From assembly GCF_014529705.1 (NCBI RefSeq), contig NZ_JAANIH010000063.1, positions 1 through 52,223 of the forward strand: a stretch of DNA of 52,223 bases, read 5' to 3'. Both the position numbers and the translations under genes were made by a program. Below are positions 1 to 8,337 of this stretch, in pieces; position 1 is the first letter of the stretch; every line of letters starts with the position of its first letter. A model generated the notes under the pieces. The model saw nothing but the letters and a program-made list of their open reading frames with translations. It had not been told where the DNA came from and did not search any database. Source of the stretch: Bradyrhizobium campsiandrae. GTDB lineage: Bacteria; Pseudomonadota; Alphaproteobacteria; Rhizobiales; Xanthobacteraceae.

Positions 1-39
1 ACGGAACGGGGCTCATCCTAACCCGGCGCGCTAATACAA

Positions 40-127
40 GGGTGGGCAAAGGCGCGCTTGCGCCGTGCCCACGATCTCTTTCAAGATCGCGAGACATGGT
101 GGGCACGCTGCGCTTTGCCCACCCTAC
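40..127. repeat. Dispersed palindromic repeat, family B copy 1
   Basis: The left end reads GGGTGGGCAAAGGCGC and the right end is its inverse, GCGCTTTGCCCACCCTAC, so the element folds into a long imperfect hairpin. A second copy lies at 16158-16247 and a variant with the same GTAGGGTGGG end at 51871-51980. It sits just downstream of the 2-oxoacid oxidoreductase operon. No gene is visible in bases 1-150 beyond this element. Confidence 0.8.
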
Positions 128-150
128 CGACTCCGAGAGGTCAAGCAGCC

Positions 151-1206
151 TCACCGCAAACTTGCGTTGATCTTGTCCAGCACCGCCGAGCCCGGGCAGA
201 GCGTATCGGCTTCCAGCGTGTTGAGCGGCGTCTCGACCGTGTTGAGATGGGCGTGCAGATCGTCCGCATCGGGGTCGACGTAGAGAAGCCCGGTGACGAT
301 CTGGCCCTTGGCGGCGTGCCTGGCGAGAAAGGTCTGCGCGCCCAGCCGGTCATGCGGATCGTAATCGGCGTCGATCTTGCGCAGCGCGATCTTGCTGCCG
401 TCATGCTGCTCGACCACCTGCACGGTGCCAGGTGCATAGTCCACCGCGATGGGATCGCGGCCGACCAGCACGTCGAGCCGATTCACCGCATCATTGTGCT
501 CGCGAACATAGTCGAAGCTCTTGGTCGAGCCGGCGTGGTTGTTGAAGGCGATGCAGGGACTGATGACGTCGATGAAGGAGGCGCCCTTGTGGCCGATCGC
601 CGCCGCGATCAGCGGCACCAGCTGGGCCTTGTCGCCGGAGAAGGAGCGCGCGACGAAGGTGGCGCCGAGTTGCAGCGCGATGGCGACGAGGTCGATCGCG
701 TTGTCGGTGTTGGTGACGCCCTTTTTGCTCTTCGAGCCACGGTCGGCGGTGGCCGAGAACTGGCCCTTGGTCAGGCCGTAGACGCCGTTGTTCTCGACGA
801 TATAGGTCATGTTGACGCCGCGCCGGATCGAATGCGCGAACTGGCCGAAGCCGATCGAGGCTGAATCGCCGTCGCCGGAGACGCCGAGATAGATCAGATC
901 GCGATTGGCGAGATTGGCGCCTGTCAGCACGGACGGCATGCGGCCGTGCACGGAGTTGAAGCCGTGCGAATTGCCGAGGAAATAGTCAGGCGTCTTCGAC
1001 GAGCAGCCGATGCCGGAGATTTTCGCCACCCGGTGCGGCTCGATCGAGAGCTCGTAGCAGGCCTCGATGATCGAGGCCGTGATCGAGTCGTGGCCGCAGC
1101 CGGCGCACAGCGTCGAGATCTTGCCCTCGTAGTCGCGATGCGTGTAGCCGAGCTCGTTCTTCTTCAGGCCCGGATGATGGAATTTCGGCTTTGCGATGTA
1201 GGTCAT
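151..1206 (-). CDS. korB: 2-oxoacid:acceptor oxidoreductase, beta subunit (KorB-like)
   Basis: This is the thiamine-diphosphate catalytic subunit of a CoA-dependent 2-oxoacid:ferredoxin-type oxidoreductase, which converts a 2-oxoacid and CoA to acyl-CoA, CO2 and two low-potential electrons. The protein has 351 residues. The TPP/Mg motif GDGDSASIG is at about 111-119, followed by VENN near 137-140. Four cysteines (C34, C37, C68, C218) have the spacing of the beta-subunit [4Fe-4S] ligands (CxGC, GIGC, SPC). It overlaps the upstream alpha gene by ATGA, so translation is probably coupled. 2-Oxoglutarate is the likeliest substrate by family, but pyruvate or indolepyruvate cannot be excluded from sequence. 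Confidence 0.9.
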   Translation of the reverse strand: MTYIAKPKFHHPGLKKNELGYTHRDYEGKISTLCAGCGHDSITASIIEACYELSIEPHRVAKISGIGCSSKTPDYFLGNSHGFNSVHGRMPSVLTGANLANRDLIYLGVSGDGDSASIGFGQFAHSIRRGVNMTYIVENNGVYGLTKGQFSATADRGSKSKKGVTNTDNAIDLVAIALQLGATFVARSFSGDKAQLVPLIAAAIGHKGASFIDVISPCIAFNNHAGSTKSFDYVREHNDAVNRLDVLVGRDPIAVDYAPGTVQVVEQHDGSKIALRKIDADYDPHDRLGAQTFLARHAAKGQIVTGLLYVDPDADDLHAHLNTVETPLNTLEADTLCPGSAVLDKINASLR

Positions 1207-3050
1207 GACACGGCCTTGCGGAGCGGGGTCACCTTGAGGTGATCCTGGTGGTCGCCAATGGCTTTTGCGATGAAGCGGGCGGTGATCGGGGTGCCGTCAT
1301 AATGCACGATCGGCACGAGGCGGACCGGATCGATGCCGTTCTCGTTGACGATGAGCTGACGCAGCTGGCTGTCGCGATTCTGCTCGACGACGTAGACGAA
1401 GTCGTGCTCGGCGAGGAAGCTGGCGACGCTGGAGTGGAACGGGAAGGCGCGGATGCGCAGGCGATCGAGCTGGTGCCCGCGCGCCTCGAGCAATCCGATC
1501 GCCTCATCCATCGCCGGCGAGGTCGAGCCGAAGTAGATCACGCCGTATTTGGTCGGCCGTTCCGCATTGGCCTGCAGCGGCCGCGGCACGAGGTCCTGCG
1601 CGGTCTCGAACTTGCGCACCAGCCGCTGCATGTTGTCGGCATAAACCGAACCTTCCTCGGAATAGCGCGCATAGCGGTCGCGCGAGGTGCCGCGGGTGAA
1701 GTACGAGCCCTTGGTCGGATGCGTGCCGGGATAGGTGCGGTAGGGGATGCCGTCGCCGTCGACGTCGAGATAGCGGCCGAAGTCGCGCCCCTCTTCCAGC
1801 ATCTCCGCGGTCATCACCTTGCCGCGGTCGTATTGCCTGGAATCGTCCCACTTCAGCGGGCGGCAGAGCCGGTGGTTCATGCCGATGTCGAGATCGAGCA
1901 TCAGGAAGATCGTCGTCTGCAGCCGCTCGGCGAGATCGAACGCGGCCGCCGCGAACTCGAAGGCCTCGGCCGGATCTTCCGGGAACAGCAGCACATGCTT
2001 GGTGTCGCCATGCGAAGCATAGGCGCAGGCGATGATGTCGCATTGCTGGGTGCGCGTCGGCATGCCTGTGGAGGGGCCGGCACGTTGGATGTTCATGATC
2101 ACGGCCGGGATCTCGGCGAAGTATGAGAGGCCGATGAACTCGGTCATCAGCGAGATGCCCGGGCCCGAGGTCGCGGTGAAGGCGCGCGCGCCGTTCCAGG
2201 AGGCGCCGATGACGATGCCGATCGAGGCCAGTTCGTCCTCGCCCTGCACGATGGCGTACTTGGCTTTGCCGGTTTCGGGATCGTGCCGGTACTTCTTGCA
2301 ATGCGCGGTGAAGGCCTCCGCCACCGAGGAGGACGGCGTGATCGGATACCACGCGCACACCGTCGCGCCGCCATAGACGGCGCCGAGCGCGGCTGCACTG
2401 TTACCCTCGATGAAGATGCGGTCGCCGACTTTATCGGACTTCTTGACGCGCAGCCCGATCGGGCATTTCAGATTCTGCAAGGCCCAGTCGCGCCCGAGAT
2501 GCAGCGCATGGACATTGGAGGAGAGCAGCTTCTCCTTGCCCTTGTACTGCTCGCCGATCAGCTGCTCAATCAGCTTCGGATCCATCTCGAGCAGCGCGGA
2601 GAGTGCGCCGAGATAGATGATGTTCTTGAACAGCTGGCGCTGGCGCGGATCGGTGTAGGTCGAGTTGGTGATTGCGGTTAAGGGGACGCCGATCACGGTG
2701 ATGTCGTCGCGGAATTTGGTCGACGGCGTCGGCTTGGTGGAATCGTAGAACAGATAGCCGCCGGGCTCGATGCCGGCGACGTCCTTGTCCCAGGTCTGCG
2801 GGTTCATCGCCACCATCATGTCGACGCCGCCGCGGGCGCCGAGATGGCCGTCCTCGGTCACGCGCACCTCGTACCAGGTCGGCAGGCCCTGGATGTTGGA
2901 GGGGAAGATGTTGCGCGGGCTGACAGGCACGCCATGGCGCAGGATCGCGCGCGCGAACATCTCGTTGGCGCTGGCCGAGCCCGAGCCGTTGACGTTGGCG
3001 AAGCGGACGACGAAGTCGTTTACGCGGCTGATCGGCTTTTTGTCGGACAT
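1203..3050 (-). CDS. korA: 2-oxoacid:acceptor oxidoreductase, gamma-alpha fusion subunit (KorA-like)
   Basis: The 615-residue protein has an N-terminal gamma domain (roughly 15-190, with FANVNGSGSASANEMF and GGVDMMVAMN) fused to the alpha domain that binds the TPP pyrimidine ring (from about 215, with CAWYPITPSSS and GEDELASIG). This is the usual architecture of two-subunit KorAB enzymes. I chose the ATG at 3050 (MSDKKPISRVND) because homology begins there; the open frame continues to 3314 but that part is an out-of-frame shadow of the upstream gene. The start lies 31 bp inside the end of the upstream flavoprotein gene and the stop overlaps korB, so the three genes form one tight operon. No Fe-S motif is seen in this subunit, as expected. 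Confidence 0.9.
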   Translation of the reverse strand: MSDKKPISRVNDFVVRFANVNGSGSASANEMFARAILRHGVPVSPRNIFPSNIQGLPTWYEVRVTEDGHLGARGGVDMMVAMNPQTWDKDVAGIEPGGYLFYDSTKPTPSTKFRDDITVIGVPLTAITNSTYTDPRQRQLFKNIIYLGALSALLEMDPKLIEQLIGEQYKGKEKLLSSNVHALHLGRDWALQNLKCPIGLRVKKSDKVGDRIFIEGNSAAALGAVYGGATVCAWYPITPSSSVAEAFTAHCKKYRHDPETGKAKYAIVQGEDELASIGIVIGASWNGARAFTATSGPGISLMTEFIGLSYFAEIPAVIMNIQRAGPSTGMPTRTQQCDIIACAYASHGDTKHVLLFPEDPAEAFEFAAAAFDLAERLQTTIFLMLDLDIGMNHRLCRPLKWDDSRQYDRGKVMTAEMLEEGRDFGRYLDVDGDGIPYRTYPGTHPTKGSYFTRGTSRDRYARYSEEGSVYADNMQRLVRKFETAQDLVPRPLQANAERPTKYGVIYFGSTSPAMDEAIGLLEARGHQLDRLRIRAFPFHSSVASFLAEHDFVYVVEQNRDSQLRQLIVNENGIDPVRLVPIVHYDGTPITARFIAKAIGDHQDHLKVTPLRKAVS

Positions 3051-4819
3051 GTCGAACCTGCGTGAGTCATCTCGATGAAATATTTCTGCATGTCCCAGGC
3101 CCCGGTGGGACATCGCTCGGCGCACAGCCCGCAATGCAGGCAGACGTCCTCGTCCTTGACCATCACCCGCCCGGTCTTGAGATCGGAGGAGACGTAAAGG
3201 TCCTGGTCCGGATGCGGCGAGGGCGCCTTCAGGCGCGTGCGCAGATCGTCTTCCTCGCCATTGCCAGTGAAGGTGATGCAGTCCATCGGGCAGATGTCGG
3301 CGCAGGCATCGCATTCGATGCAGAGCGAGGTCGAGAACACCGTCTGCACGTCGCAGTTCAGGCAGCGATGCGCCTCGCCGAGCGCGAGCTTGACGTCGTA
3401 GCCGAGCTCGACCTCGGTGCGGATGTCCTTCAGCGCGACGACTTTGTCGCGATGCGGCACCTTGAAGCGCTTGTCGATGGAGATGTCGTTGTCATAGCTC
3501 CATTCGTGGATGCCCATCTTCTGCGAGGAGATTTGCACCTCCGGCAGCGGCCGCTCGGTGATGTCCTCGCCGGAGAGCATCTTGTGGATCGACAGCGCGG
3601 CGTCGTGCCCCTGCGCCACCGCCCAGATGATGTTCTTCGGGCCGAACGCGGCGTCGCCGCCGAAGAACACTTTTGGATTGGTCGAGACGAAGGTCTTCGG
3701 ATCGACCTTGGGCATGTGCCATTTGTCGAACTCGATGCCGCAATCCTGCTCGATCCAGGGGAAGGCGTTCTCCTGGCCGACCGCGACCAGCACGTCGTCG
3801 CACTCGAACGTCTGGTCCGGCTCGCCCGAGGGCACGAGGTTGCGGCGGCCCTTGGCGTCGTATTCGGCCTTCACCTTCTGGAAGGTGACGCCGGTAAGCT
3901 TGCCGTCGTCATGGATGAAGGCGGTGGGGACAAGGAAGTTGAGGATCGGAATGTCCTCGTGGATCGCGTCCTCCTTCTCCCAGGGCGAGGCCTTCATCTC
4001 CTCGAAGCCCGAGCGCACGATCACCTTGACGTCCTCGCCGCCGAGCCGGCGCGCGGTGCGGCAGCAATCCATCGCGGTGTTGCCGCCGCCGAGCACGATG
4101 ACGCGCTTGCCGATCTTGTCGGTGTGGCCGAACGAGACCGATGAGAGCCAGTCGATGCCGATATGGATATTGCCGGCAGCTTCCTTCCGGCCGGGAATGT
4201 CGAGCTCGCGCCCGCGGGGCGCGCCGGAGCCGACGAAGATCGCGTCGTATTTCTCCGCGAGCAGCGCCTTCATGCTGTCGATGCGATGGCCACCCTTGAA
4301 CTCGACACCGAGACCCAGGATGTAGCCGGTCTCCTCGTCGATCACGGAATTGGGCAGGCGGAATTTCGGGATCTGGGTCCGCATCATGCCGCCGGCCTCG
4401 GGATCGCCGTCGAACACGGTGCAGTGATAGCCGAGCGGTGCCAGGTCGCGGGCCACGGTCAGCGAGGCCGGACCGCCGCCGACGAACGCAATGCGCTTGC
4501 CGTTCTTCGGCACAGGCTTCGGCAGGCGCTGCTTGATGTCGTCCTTGAAGTCGGCAGCGACGCGCTTCAAGCGGCAGATCGCAACAGGCGTCTCCTCGAC
4601 ACGTCCGCGCCGGCACGCCGGCTCGCAGGGACGATCGCAAGTGCGTCCCAGGATTCCGGGAAACACGTTCGATTTCCAATTGATCATGTAGGCGTCGCTG
4701 TAGCGACCTTGCGCGATCAGGCGGATATATTCGGGAACCGGAGTGTGCGCAGGACAGGCCCACTGACAATCGACCACTTTGTGAAAGTAGTCGGGGGCCG
4801 CGATATCGGTCGGTTTCAT
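3020..4819 (-). CDS. GltD-like FAD/NAD(P)H oxidoreductase with two Fe-S regions
   Basis: The 599-residue protein has three visible blocks. The N-terminal cysteine block (C18, C22, C61, C65, C69, C82) matches the Fe-S region of glutamate synthase small subunits and dihydropyrimidine dehydrogenase. A tandem Rossmann core follows: FAD motif VGGGPAS at 113-119, NAD(P)H motif VLGGGNTAMD near 245-255, and a terminal GGDAAFG. A C-terminal two-cluster ferredoxin domain carries CIECDACADICP and CLHCGLCAERCP. It leads the operon with korA and korB, whose coding regions overlap. No gltB is nearby, so I infer that it is the dedicated electron-transfer subunit moving electrons between KorAB and NAD(P)H. 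Other family roles (NfnB-like, PreT-like) are possible. Confidence 0.85.
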   Translation of the reverse strand: MKPTDIAAPDYFHKVVDCQWACPAHTPVPEYIRLIAQGRYSDAYMINWKSNVFPGILGRTCDRPCEPACRRGRVEETPVAICRLKRVAADFKDDIKQRLPKPVPKNGKRIAFVGGGPASLTVARDLAPLGYHCTVFDGDPEAGGMMRTQIPKFRLPNSVIDEETGYILGLGVEFKGGHRIDSMKALLAEKYDAIFVGSGAPRGRELDIPGRKEAAGNIHIGIDWLSSVSFGHTDKIGKRVIVLGGGNTAMDCCRTARRLGGEDVKVIVRSGFEEMKASPWEKEDAIHEDIPILNFLVPTAFIHDDGKLTGVTFQKVKAEYDAKGRRNLVPSGEPDQTFECDDVLVAVGQENAFPWIEQDCGIEFDKWHMPKVDPKTFVSTNPKVFFGGDAAFGPKNIIWAVAQGHDAALSIHKMLSGEDITERPLPEVQISSQKMGIHEWSYDNDISIDKRFKVPHRDKVVALKDIRTEVELGYDVKLALGEAHRCLNCDVQTVFSTSLCIECDACADICPMDCITFTGNGEEDDLRTRLKAPSPHPDQDLYVSSDLKTGRVMVKDEDVCLHCGLCAERCPTGAWDMQKYFIEMTHAGSTCPTKSRSAA

Positions 4820-4838
4820 TCCTACCCTCTCCGCGCAG

Positions 4839-4869
4839 GCTCAAAGACCCGGCGGCCTTTTCTTTGAGC
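4839..4869 (-). promoter_or_regulatory. Leader hairpin of the kor operon
   Basis: GCTCAAAGA (4839-4847) and TCTTTGAGC (4861-4869) form a perfect 9-bp inverted repeat around a 13-nt loop, 20-50 bases upstream of the flavoprotein start codon. No U-tract follows, so it is not a typical terminator. It may be a 5' UTR hairpin or an operator. Confidence 0.45.
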
Positions 4870-4905
4870 TTGTCGTACGCTTAATGCGCGGCGATCTGGT
4901 TTCTG

Positions 4906-4917
4906 AATGACGTCATT
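4906..4917. promoter_or_regulatory. Perfect 12-bp palindrome AATGACGTCATT, candidate operator
   Basis: The palindrome lies about 87-98 bases upstream of the kor operon start codon. A second perfect palindrome, GCAAATTTGC, is at 4953-4962. Both are in the 230-base gap between the kor operon and the repeat that ends the pqq operon, where the kor promoter must lie. The cognate regulator is unknown. Confidence 0.35.
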
Positions 4918-5048
4918 GGGTTAGCTTATTAGAACTGTTCCGAAGCACAACGGCAAATTTGCGAGATCATCGGCTTTCATGGGAGCCAAGCGCGCACAGC
5001 ATTAACGCGCCGCGCGCGAGGGGCGTGCGGTGCAGCATCACAAGCCCC

Positions 5049-5136
5049 GTCATTGCGAGCGCAGCGAAGCAATCCAGTCTATCGCAGCGCGGAAACATTC
5101 CTGGATTGTTTCGTCGCAAGCGCTCCTCGCAATGAC
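5049..5136. repeat. Dispersed palindromic repeat, family A copy 1
   Basis: The ends are GTCATTGCGAG and CTCGCAATGAC, with an inner GAAGCAATCCAG / CTGGATTGTTTC inverted repeat. The element starts 9 bases after the last gene of the pqq-pip operon, so its hairpin could also act in 3' end formation of that transcript. Confidence 0.9.
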
Positions 5137-5144
5137 AGCGGCGG

Positions 5145-5822
5145 TCAGCCCCGCGCGATGTCGCTCTTCGCAAGGTCCCACATCAGGCTGTAGGTGCCGA
5201 CAGAGACGGGCAGCGGGAAGGGCGCGGCCGCTGGCCCGGTGAAGCGCTCGGCGATGACGGCCGAGACCGCGCTGACATGCGTGCCGTCGATCAGCACGAA
5301 CCAGTCGCGCGCGCCCTCGTTGCGCACCGCCGGAATATCCGCCGTCGCTCCCGATAATTCCGGCTCGCTCTCAAGCAGATGCATCGAGATGATGCCGTCG
5401 CGATTCTGCGGGGCCAGCCTCTCTTGCAGTGCATCACGCCACGCGCCGGCATTCTCAGGCGTCGGCCGCAGCCGCACCAGGCCGAGCGCGGCGCCGCGGC
5501 CGGTGCCCTTGCTGATGGTGATGCGCGCGACCACGCGCAGCATGTTCTTGAAATGCGCCATGGTCCGCCGCGACCATTCGGTCTGGTTGGCGAGCCGCGC
5601 CCGGTAGGCGGGACCGTCGAGCACCTCCAGCGTCGCGGTCGAATAGAGCGAGAGATATTTGGGATTAGCGGCGTGGGCGACATAGCGCCGCGCTTCCAGG
5701 AATCCCTCGATGGCGACGCGCTCTTCCAGATGCTCGCGATCGTACCAGCGGTTGAAATCGGCCTCGTCGCTTTCGTCGATGTTCATCGACGTCAGCAGCA
5801 TGCCCGTCCCGGCGAGCGGCAT
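5145..5822 (-). CDS. DUF4286-type dimeric alpha/beta-barrel protein, function unknown
   Basis: The 225-residue protein has no signal peptide or membrane segment. The N-terminal half (NRWYDREHLEERVAIEGFLEARRYV) resembles the EthD/DUF4286 ferredoxin-like dimeric barrel, and a similar pattern recurs in the C-terminal half (MHLLESEPE then DWFVLIDG), which suggests two tandem barrel domains. I name the family from memory. The gene starts 25 bases after the prolyl aminopeptidase stop, behind an AAGGA ribosome site, and appears to be the last gene of the pqq operon. No catalytic residues can be assigned. Small barrels of this type often handle reactive small molecules or heme-like ligands, but a PQQ link is only inferred from position. 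Confidence 0.7.
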   Translation of the reverse strand: MPLAGTGMLLTSMNIDESDEADFNRWYDREHLEERVAIEGFLEARRYVAHAANPKYLSLYSTATLEVLDGPAYRARLANQTEWSRRTMAHFKNMLRVVARITISKGTGRGAALGLVRLRPTPENAGAWRDALQERLAPQNRDGIISMHLLESEPELSGATADIPAVRNEGARDWFVLIDGTHVSAVSAVIAERFTGPAAAPFPLPVSVGTYSLMWDLAKSDIARG

Positions 5823-5847
5823 TTTCTTGTTGTCCTTGTTTCGCGCC

Positions 5848-6834
5848 TCAGCGCGCGGCCTTCGTGGCGAGATCGGCGATCGACCTCATGACCGCGTCCC
5901 GCACGCCGGCATCATAGAGCGAATGTCCGGCCTCTTCCACGATTCTGATCTCGGAACCCGACCAAACTTGCGCGAGCCGCGCGGATGTCTCAGGAGGACA
6001 CAGCAGATCGTAGCGCCCCTGCACGATAATGCCGGGAATGCCCTTCAGCTTGCCGGCATTTCGCAACAACTGGTCGTCGCTCATGAAGGAATTGTTGGCG
6101 AAATAATGCGCCTCCATGAACGGCGTCGCCGGCAGCGTGCGCCAGACGTTCAGTGAAGCGAGGTCAATCCGCGTCTTGGCTGCCTTGTGCTCCGACAGCG
6201 CGCGCTCGGTGTCGTGCCAGGCGCGCGAGGCGGGTCCGTGCACGGCCGTATCGGGATCGAGGATACGGCGATAATAGGCTTGCACCGGTCGTGCGCGCTC
6301 CTCCGGCGGCAGCACGCTGAGAAAATCCTCATGCAGCGCCGGGTAGAATTGCGCCAAGCGCGATGTGAAGGCGGTCTCGACCTCTGCTTGCGTGCCCAGA
6401 AACGTCGCGCGCAGCGCAATGCCGGAGACGCGCTCGGGGTGCGTCTCTGCATAAGCCAGCGCCAACGTCGCGCCCCAGGAGCCGCCGACCACCATCCAGC
6501 GTTCTAATCCAAACCTCTCGCGTATCTTCTCCATGTCCGCGATCAAATGCGCCGTGGTGTTGTGCTCGCGCGATCCCTTCGGGCGGCTGCGGCCGCAGCC
6601 GCGCTGGTCGAACAGCACGGCATGCATGCGCTCGGGATCGAACAGCCGGCGATGATCGGGCTGGCAGCCGGAGCCCGGCCCGCCATGCAGATAGATCGCG
6701 GGGATGCCGTCCGCGCGGCCGACGCTCTCGACATAGAGCTCGTGGCCATCGCCGACGTCCAGCATGTCGGAGGTCAGCGGCGCAAAGGGATCGGCGCGCC
6801 TTGCGGCTGTGGCTGCATCGGCGTCAGCCGCCAT
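5848..6834 (-). CDS. pip: Prolyl aminopeptidase (proline iminopeptidase), alpha/beta hydrolase
   Basis: This cytoplasmic S33 peptidase would release N-terminal proline from peptides. In the 328-residue form, the oxyanion motif HGGPG is at 50-54 and the nucleophile is S119 in GGSWGAT, with D276 (GRYDLL) and H304 (EAGHS) completing the triad. FDQRGCGRS at about 75-83 is also diagnostic. The ATG at 6834 gives MAADADAATAARR and lies 11 bases inside pqqE; the open frame continues upstream to 6972 but only as a shadow of pqqE. Position makes this a plausible peptidase for PqqA-derived or other peptides, because no pqqF/pqqG protease gene is in the window. That link is inference: many genomes carry pip elsewhere. 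Confidence 0.88.
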   Translation of the reverse strand: MAADADAATAARRADPFAPLTSDMLDVGDGHELYVESVGRADGIPAIYLHGGPGSGCQPDHRRLFDPERMHAVLFDQRGCGRSRPKGSREHNTTAHLIADMEKIRERFGLERWMVVGGSWGATLALAYAETHPERVSGIALRATFLGTQAEVETAFTSRLAQFYPALHEDFLSVLPPEERARPVQAYYRRILDPDTAVHGPASRAWHDTERALSEHKAAKTRIDLASLNVWRTLPATPFMEAHYFANNSFMSDDQLLRNAGKLKGIPGIIVQGRYDLLCPPETSARLAQVWSGSEIRIVEEAGHSLYDAGVRDAVMRSIADLATKAAR

Positions 6835-8017
6835 TCTCGGATTCCAGGGTGCCGCTGGCGAAGTTGCGGTAGAGGAAGCGGTTGGTCTCGCCCTCGGCCT
6901 CGGCTTCCGCCTGCTTGAAGATGGTCTCGTGCAGCGGCGACAGTGCACAGGCCGGGTCGGTGTTGGCGGCATCGCCGGTCAGCGCGAAGGCCTGACAACG
7001 GCAGCCGCCGAAATCGATCTCGCGGAACTCGCACGACTTGCACGGCTCCTTCATCCAGCCGGTGCCGCGATAGCGGTTGAAGGCCTCGGAGTTCTGCCAG
7101 ATCCAGGCGATCGAATGGTTGGAGCGCACCGACAGGAAGTCGAGCCCGGTGATGCTCTCGGCGGCGTGGCAGGGCAGCACCTTGCCGGCGGGCGAGATGT
7201 TGAAGAACTGCCGGCCCCAGCCGCCCATGCACTTCTTCGGCCGCAGCGCGTAATAATCAGGGACGACGTAGTCGATCGTCAGCCGGCCCTTCAGCCGCTC
7301 GCGCGCTTCCTCGACGGTGCGGGTGCATTCGTCGAGCTGTGCCACCGTCGGCATCAGTGCGGCGCGGTTCTTCAGTGCCCAGCCGTAATATTGCACATTG
7401 GCGACCTCGAGCCGGTCGGCGTCGAGATCAACAGACCTCTGGATGATGTCGGGCAGCTGATGCAAATTCTGCCGGTGCATCACCGCGTTGACGGTGAGCG
7501 GCAGATCCAGCTCGCGGGTCCACTTTGCCACTTCGAGCTTCTTGCGGTGGCCGCCCTTGTAGCCGGCGACGCGATCGGCGAGGCCTTCCTCGATGCCCTG
7601 GAACGAGATCTGGACGTGGCAGAGGCCGGCGTCGGCCAGTTCGCCCAGCTTCTCGCGTGTCAGCAGCACGGCCGAGGTGATCAAATTGGTATAGAGGTCG
7701 ACGTCGCTGGCATGCTTGACCAGCTCGACCAGGTCTTTTCGCGCCGTCGGCTCGCCGCCGGAGAAATGCACCTGAAGCACGCCGATCTCGGCGAGCTCGC
7801 TCAAAACCTTCTTCCACTCGTCGGTGGTCAGCTCCTTGCCGGCGCGATCGAGCTCGACCGGGTTGGAGCAATAGGGGCATTGCAGCGGGCAGCGGTGGGT
7901 GATCTCGAGCAGCACCGCGAGCGGAATGCCGAACGTTTCCGCCGTCGAGCGCTGCTTCTCCAGCACGGCGAGGCTATCGCTGGCGTCAGGCGGGATGACC
8001 AGGGGCACGTCGCTCAT
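6824..8017 (-). CDS. pqqE: PqqA peptide cyclase, radical SAM enzyme PqqE
   Basis: PqqE makes the C-C bond between the glutamate and tyrosine of PqqA while PqqD holds the peptide. The 397-residue protein has the radical SAM motif C43-x3-C47-x2-C50 in THRCPLQCPYCSNP and HFSGGEPTAR soon after. A C-terminal SPASM region carries CMGGWGRQ, LPCHAAESI, CKSCEFREIDFGGCRCQ and a last Cys in NTDPACALSP, the ligands of the auxiliary clusters. It overlaps pqqD by ATGA at 8014-8017 and the downstream peptidase gene by 11 bases. The N-terminus is slightly longer than in some homologues. Confidence 0.97.
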   Translation of the reverse strand: MSDVPLVIPPDASDSLAVLEKQRSTAETFGIPLAVLLEITHRCPLQCPYCSNPVELDRAGKELTTDEWKKVLSELAEIGVLQVHFSGGEPTARKDLVELVKHASDVDLYTNLITSAVLLTREKLGELADAGLCHVQISFQGIEEGLADRVAGYKGGHRKKLEVAKWTRELDLPLTVNAVMHRQNLHQLPDIIQRSVDLDADRLEVANVQYYGWALKNRAALMPTVAQLDECTRTVEEARERLKGRLTIDYVVPDYYALRPKKCMGGWGRQFFNISPAGKVLPCHAAESITGLDFLSVRSNHSIAWIWQNSEAFNRYRGTGWMKEPCKSCEFREIDFGGCRCQAFALTGDAANTDPACALSPLHETIFKQAEAEAEGETNRFLYRNFASGTLESENGG

Positions 8018-8325
8018 GGCGTCTTCTCCCTGATCTCGGTGAGAAAGCCCTTGTCGGCGAGATCCTGCAGCATGGCGATGACGTCGGTGAGGATCGCCTC
8101 GCGGGGCGCGGCATATTTCGCGGCGAGCTGGTCGGACACCTCGCCGACACTGCGCTTGCCGTCGCAGAGCTGCAACACCTCGACCGCGATCTCGTCGGGC
8201 GCCAGCACGCGCTCGGGCGCCAGGATCACCCAGACTTTCCGCGTCTCGTCATATTTCAGCTTGGCATGCCGCGGCAGCACGGGGCGGCTGGCCTCGCTGA
8301 CGCTGATGTTCCGCGGCCCGGCCAT
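8014..8325 (-). CDS. pqqD: PqqA-binding chaperone PqqD
   Basis: The 103-residue PqqD-family (RRE-fold) protein presents PqqA to PqqE. Typical features are RHAKLKYDETRKVWVILAPE in the N-terminal half and a winged-helix-like C-terminal half ending in LQDLADKGFL. It starts 12 bases after pqqC and overlaps pqqE by four bases. It is a free-standing PqqD, not the PqqCD fusion seen in Methylobacterium. Confidence 0.96.
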   Translation of the reverse strand: MAGPRNISVSEASRPVLPRHAKLKYDETRKVWVILAPERVLAPDEIAVEVLQLCDGKRSVGEVSDQLAAKYAAPREAILTDVIAMLQDLADKGFLTEIREKTP

Positions 8326-8337
8326 TGCAGCTATCCC

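Noticed and set aside
3051..3314. N-terminal extension of korA
   Set aside because: The extra 88 codons are out-of-frame sequence of the upstream ferredoxin domain; homology begins at the ATG at 3050.
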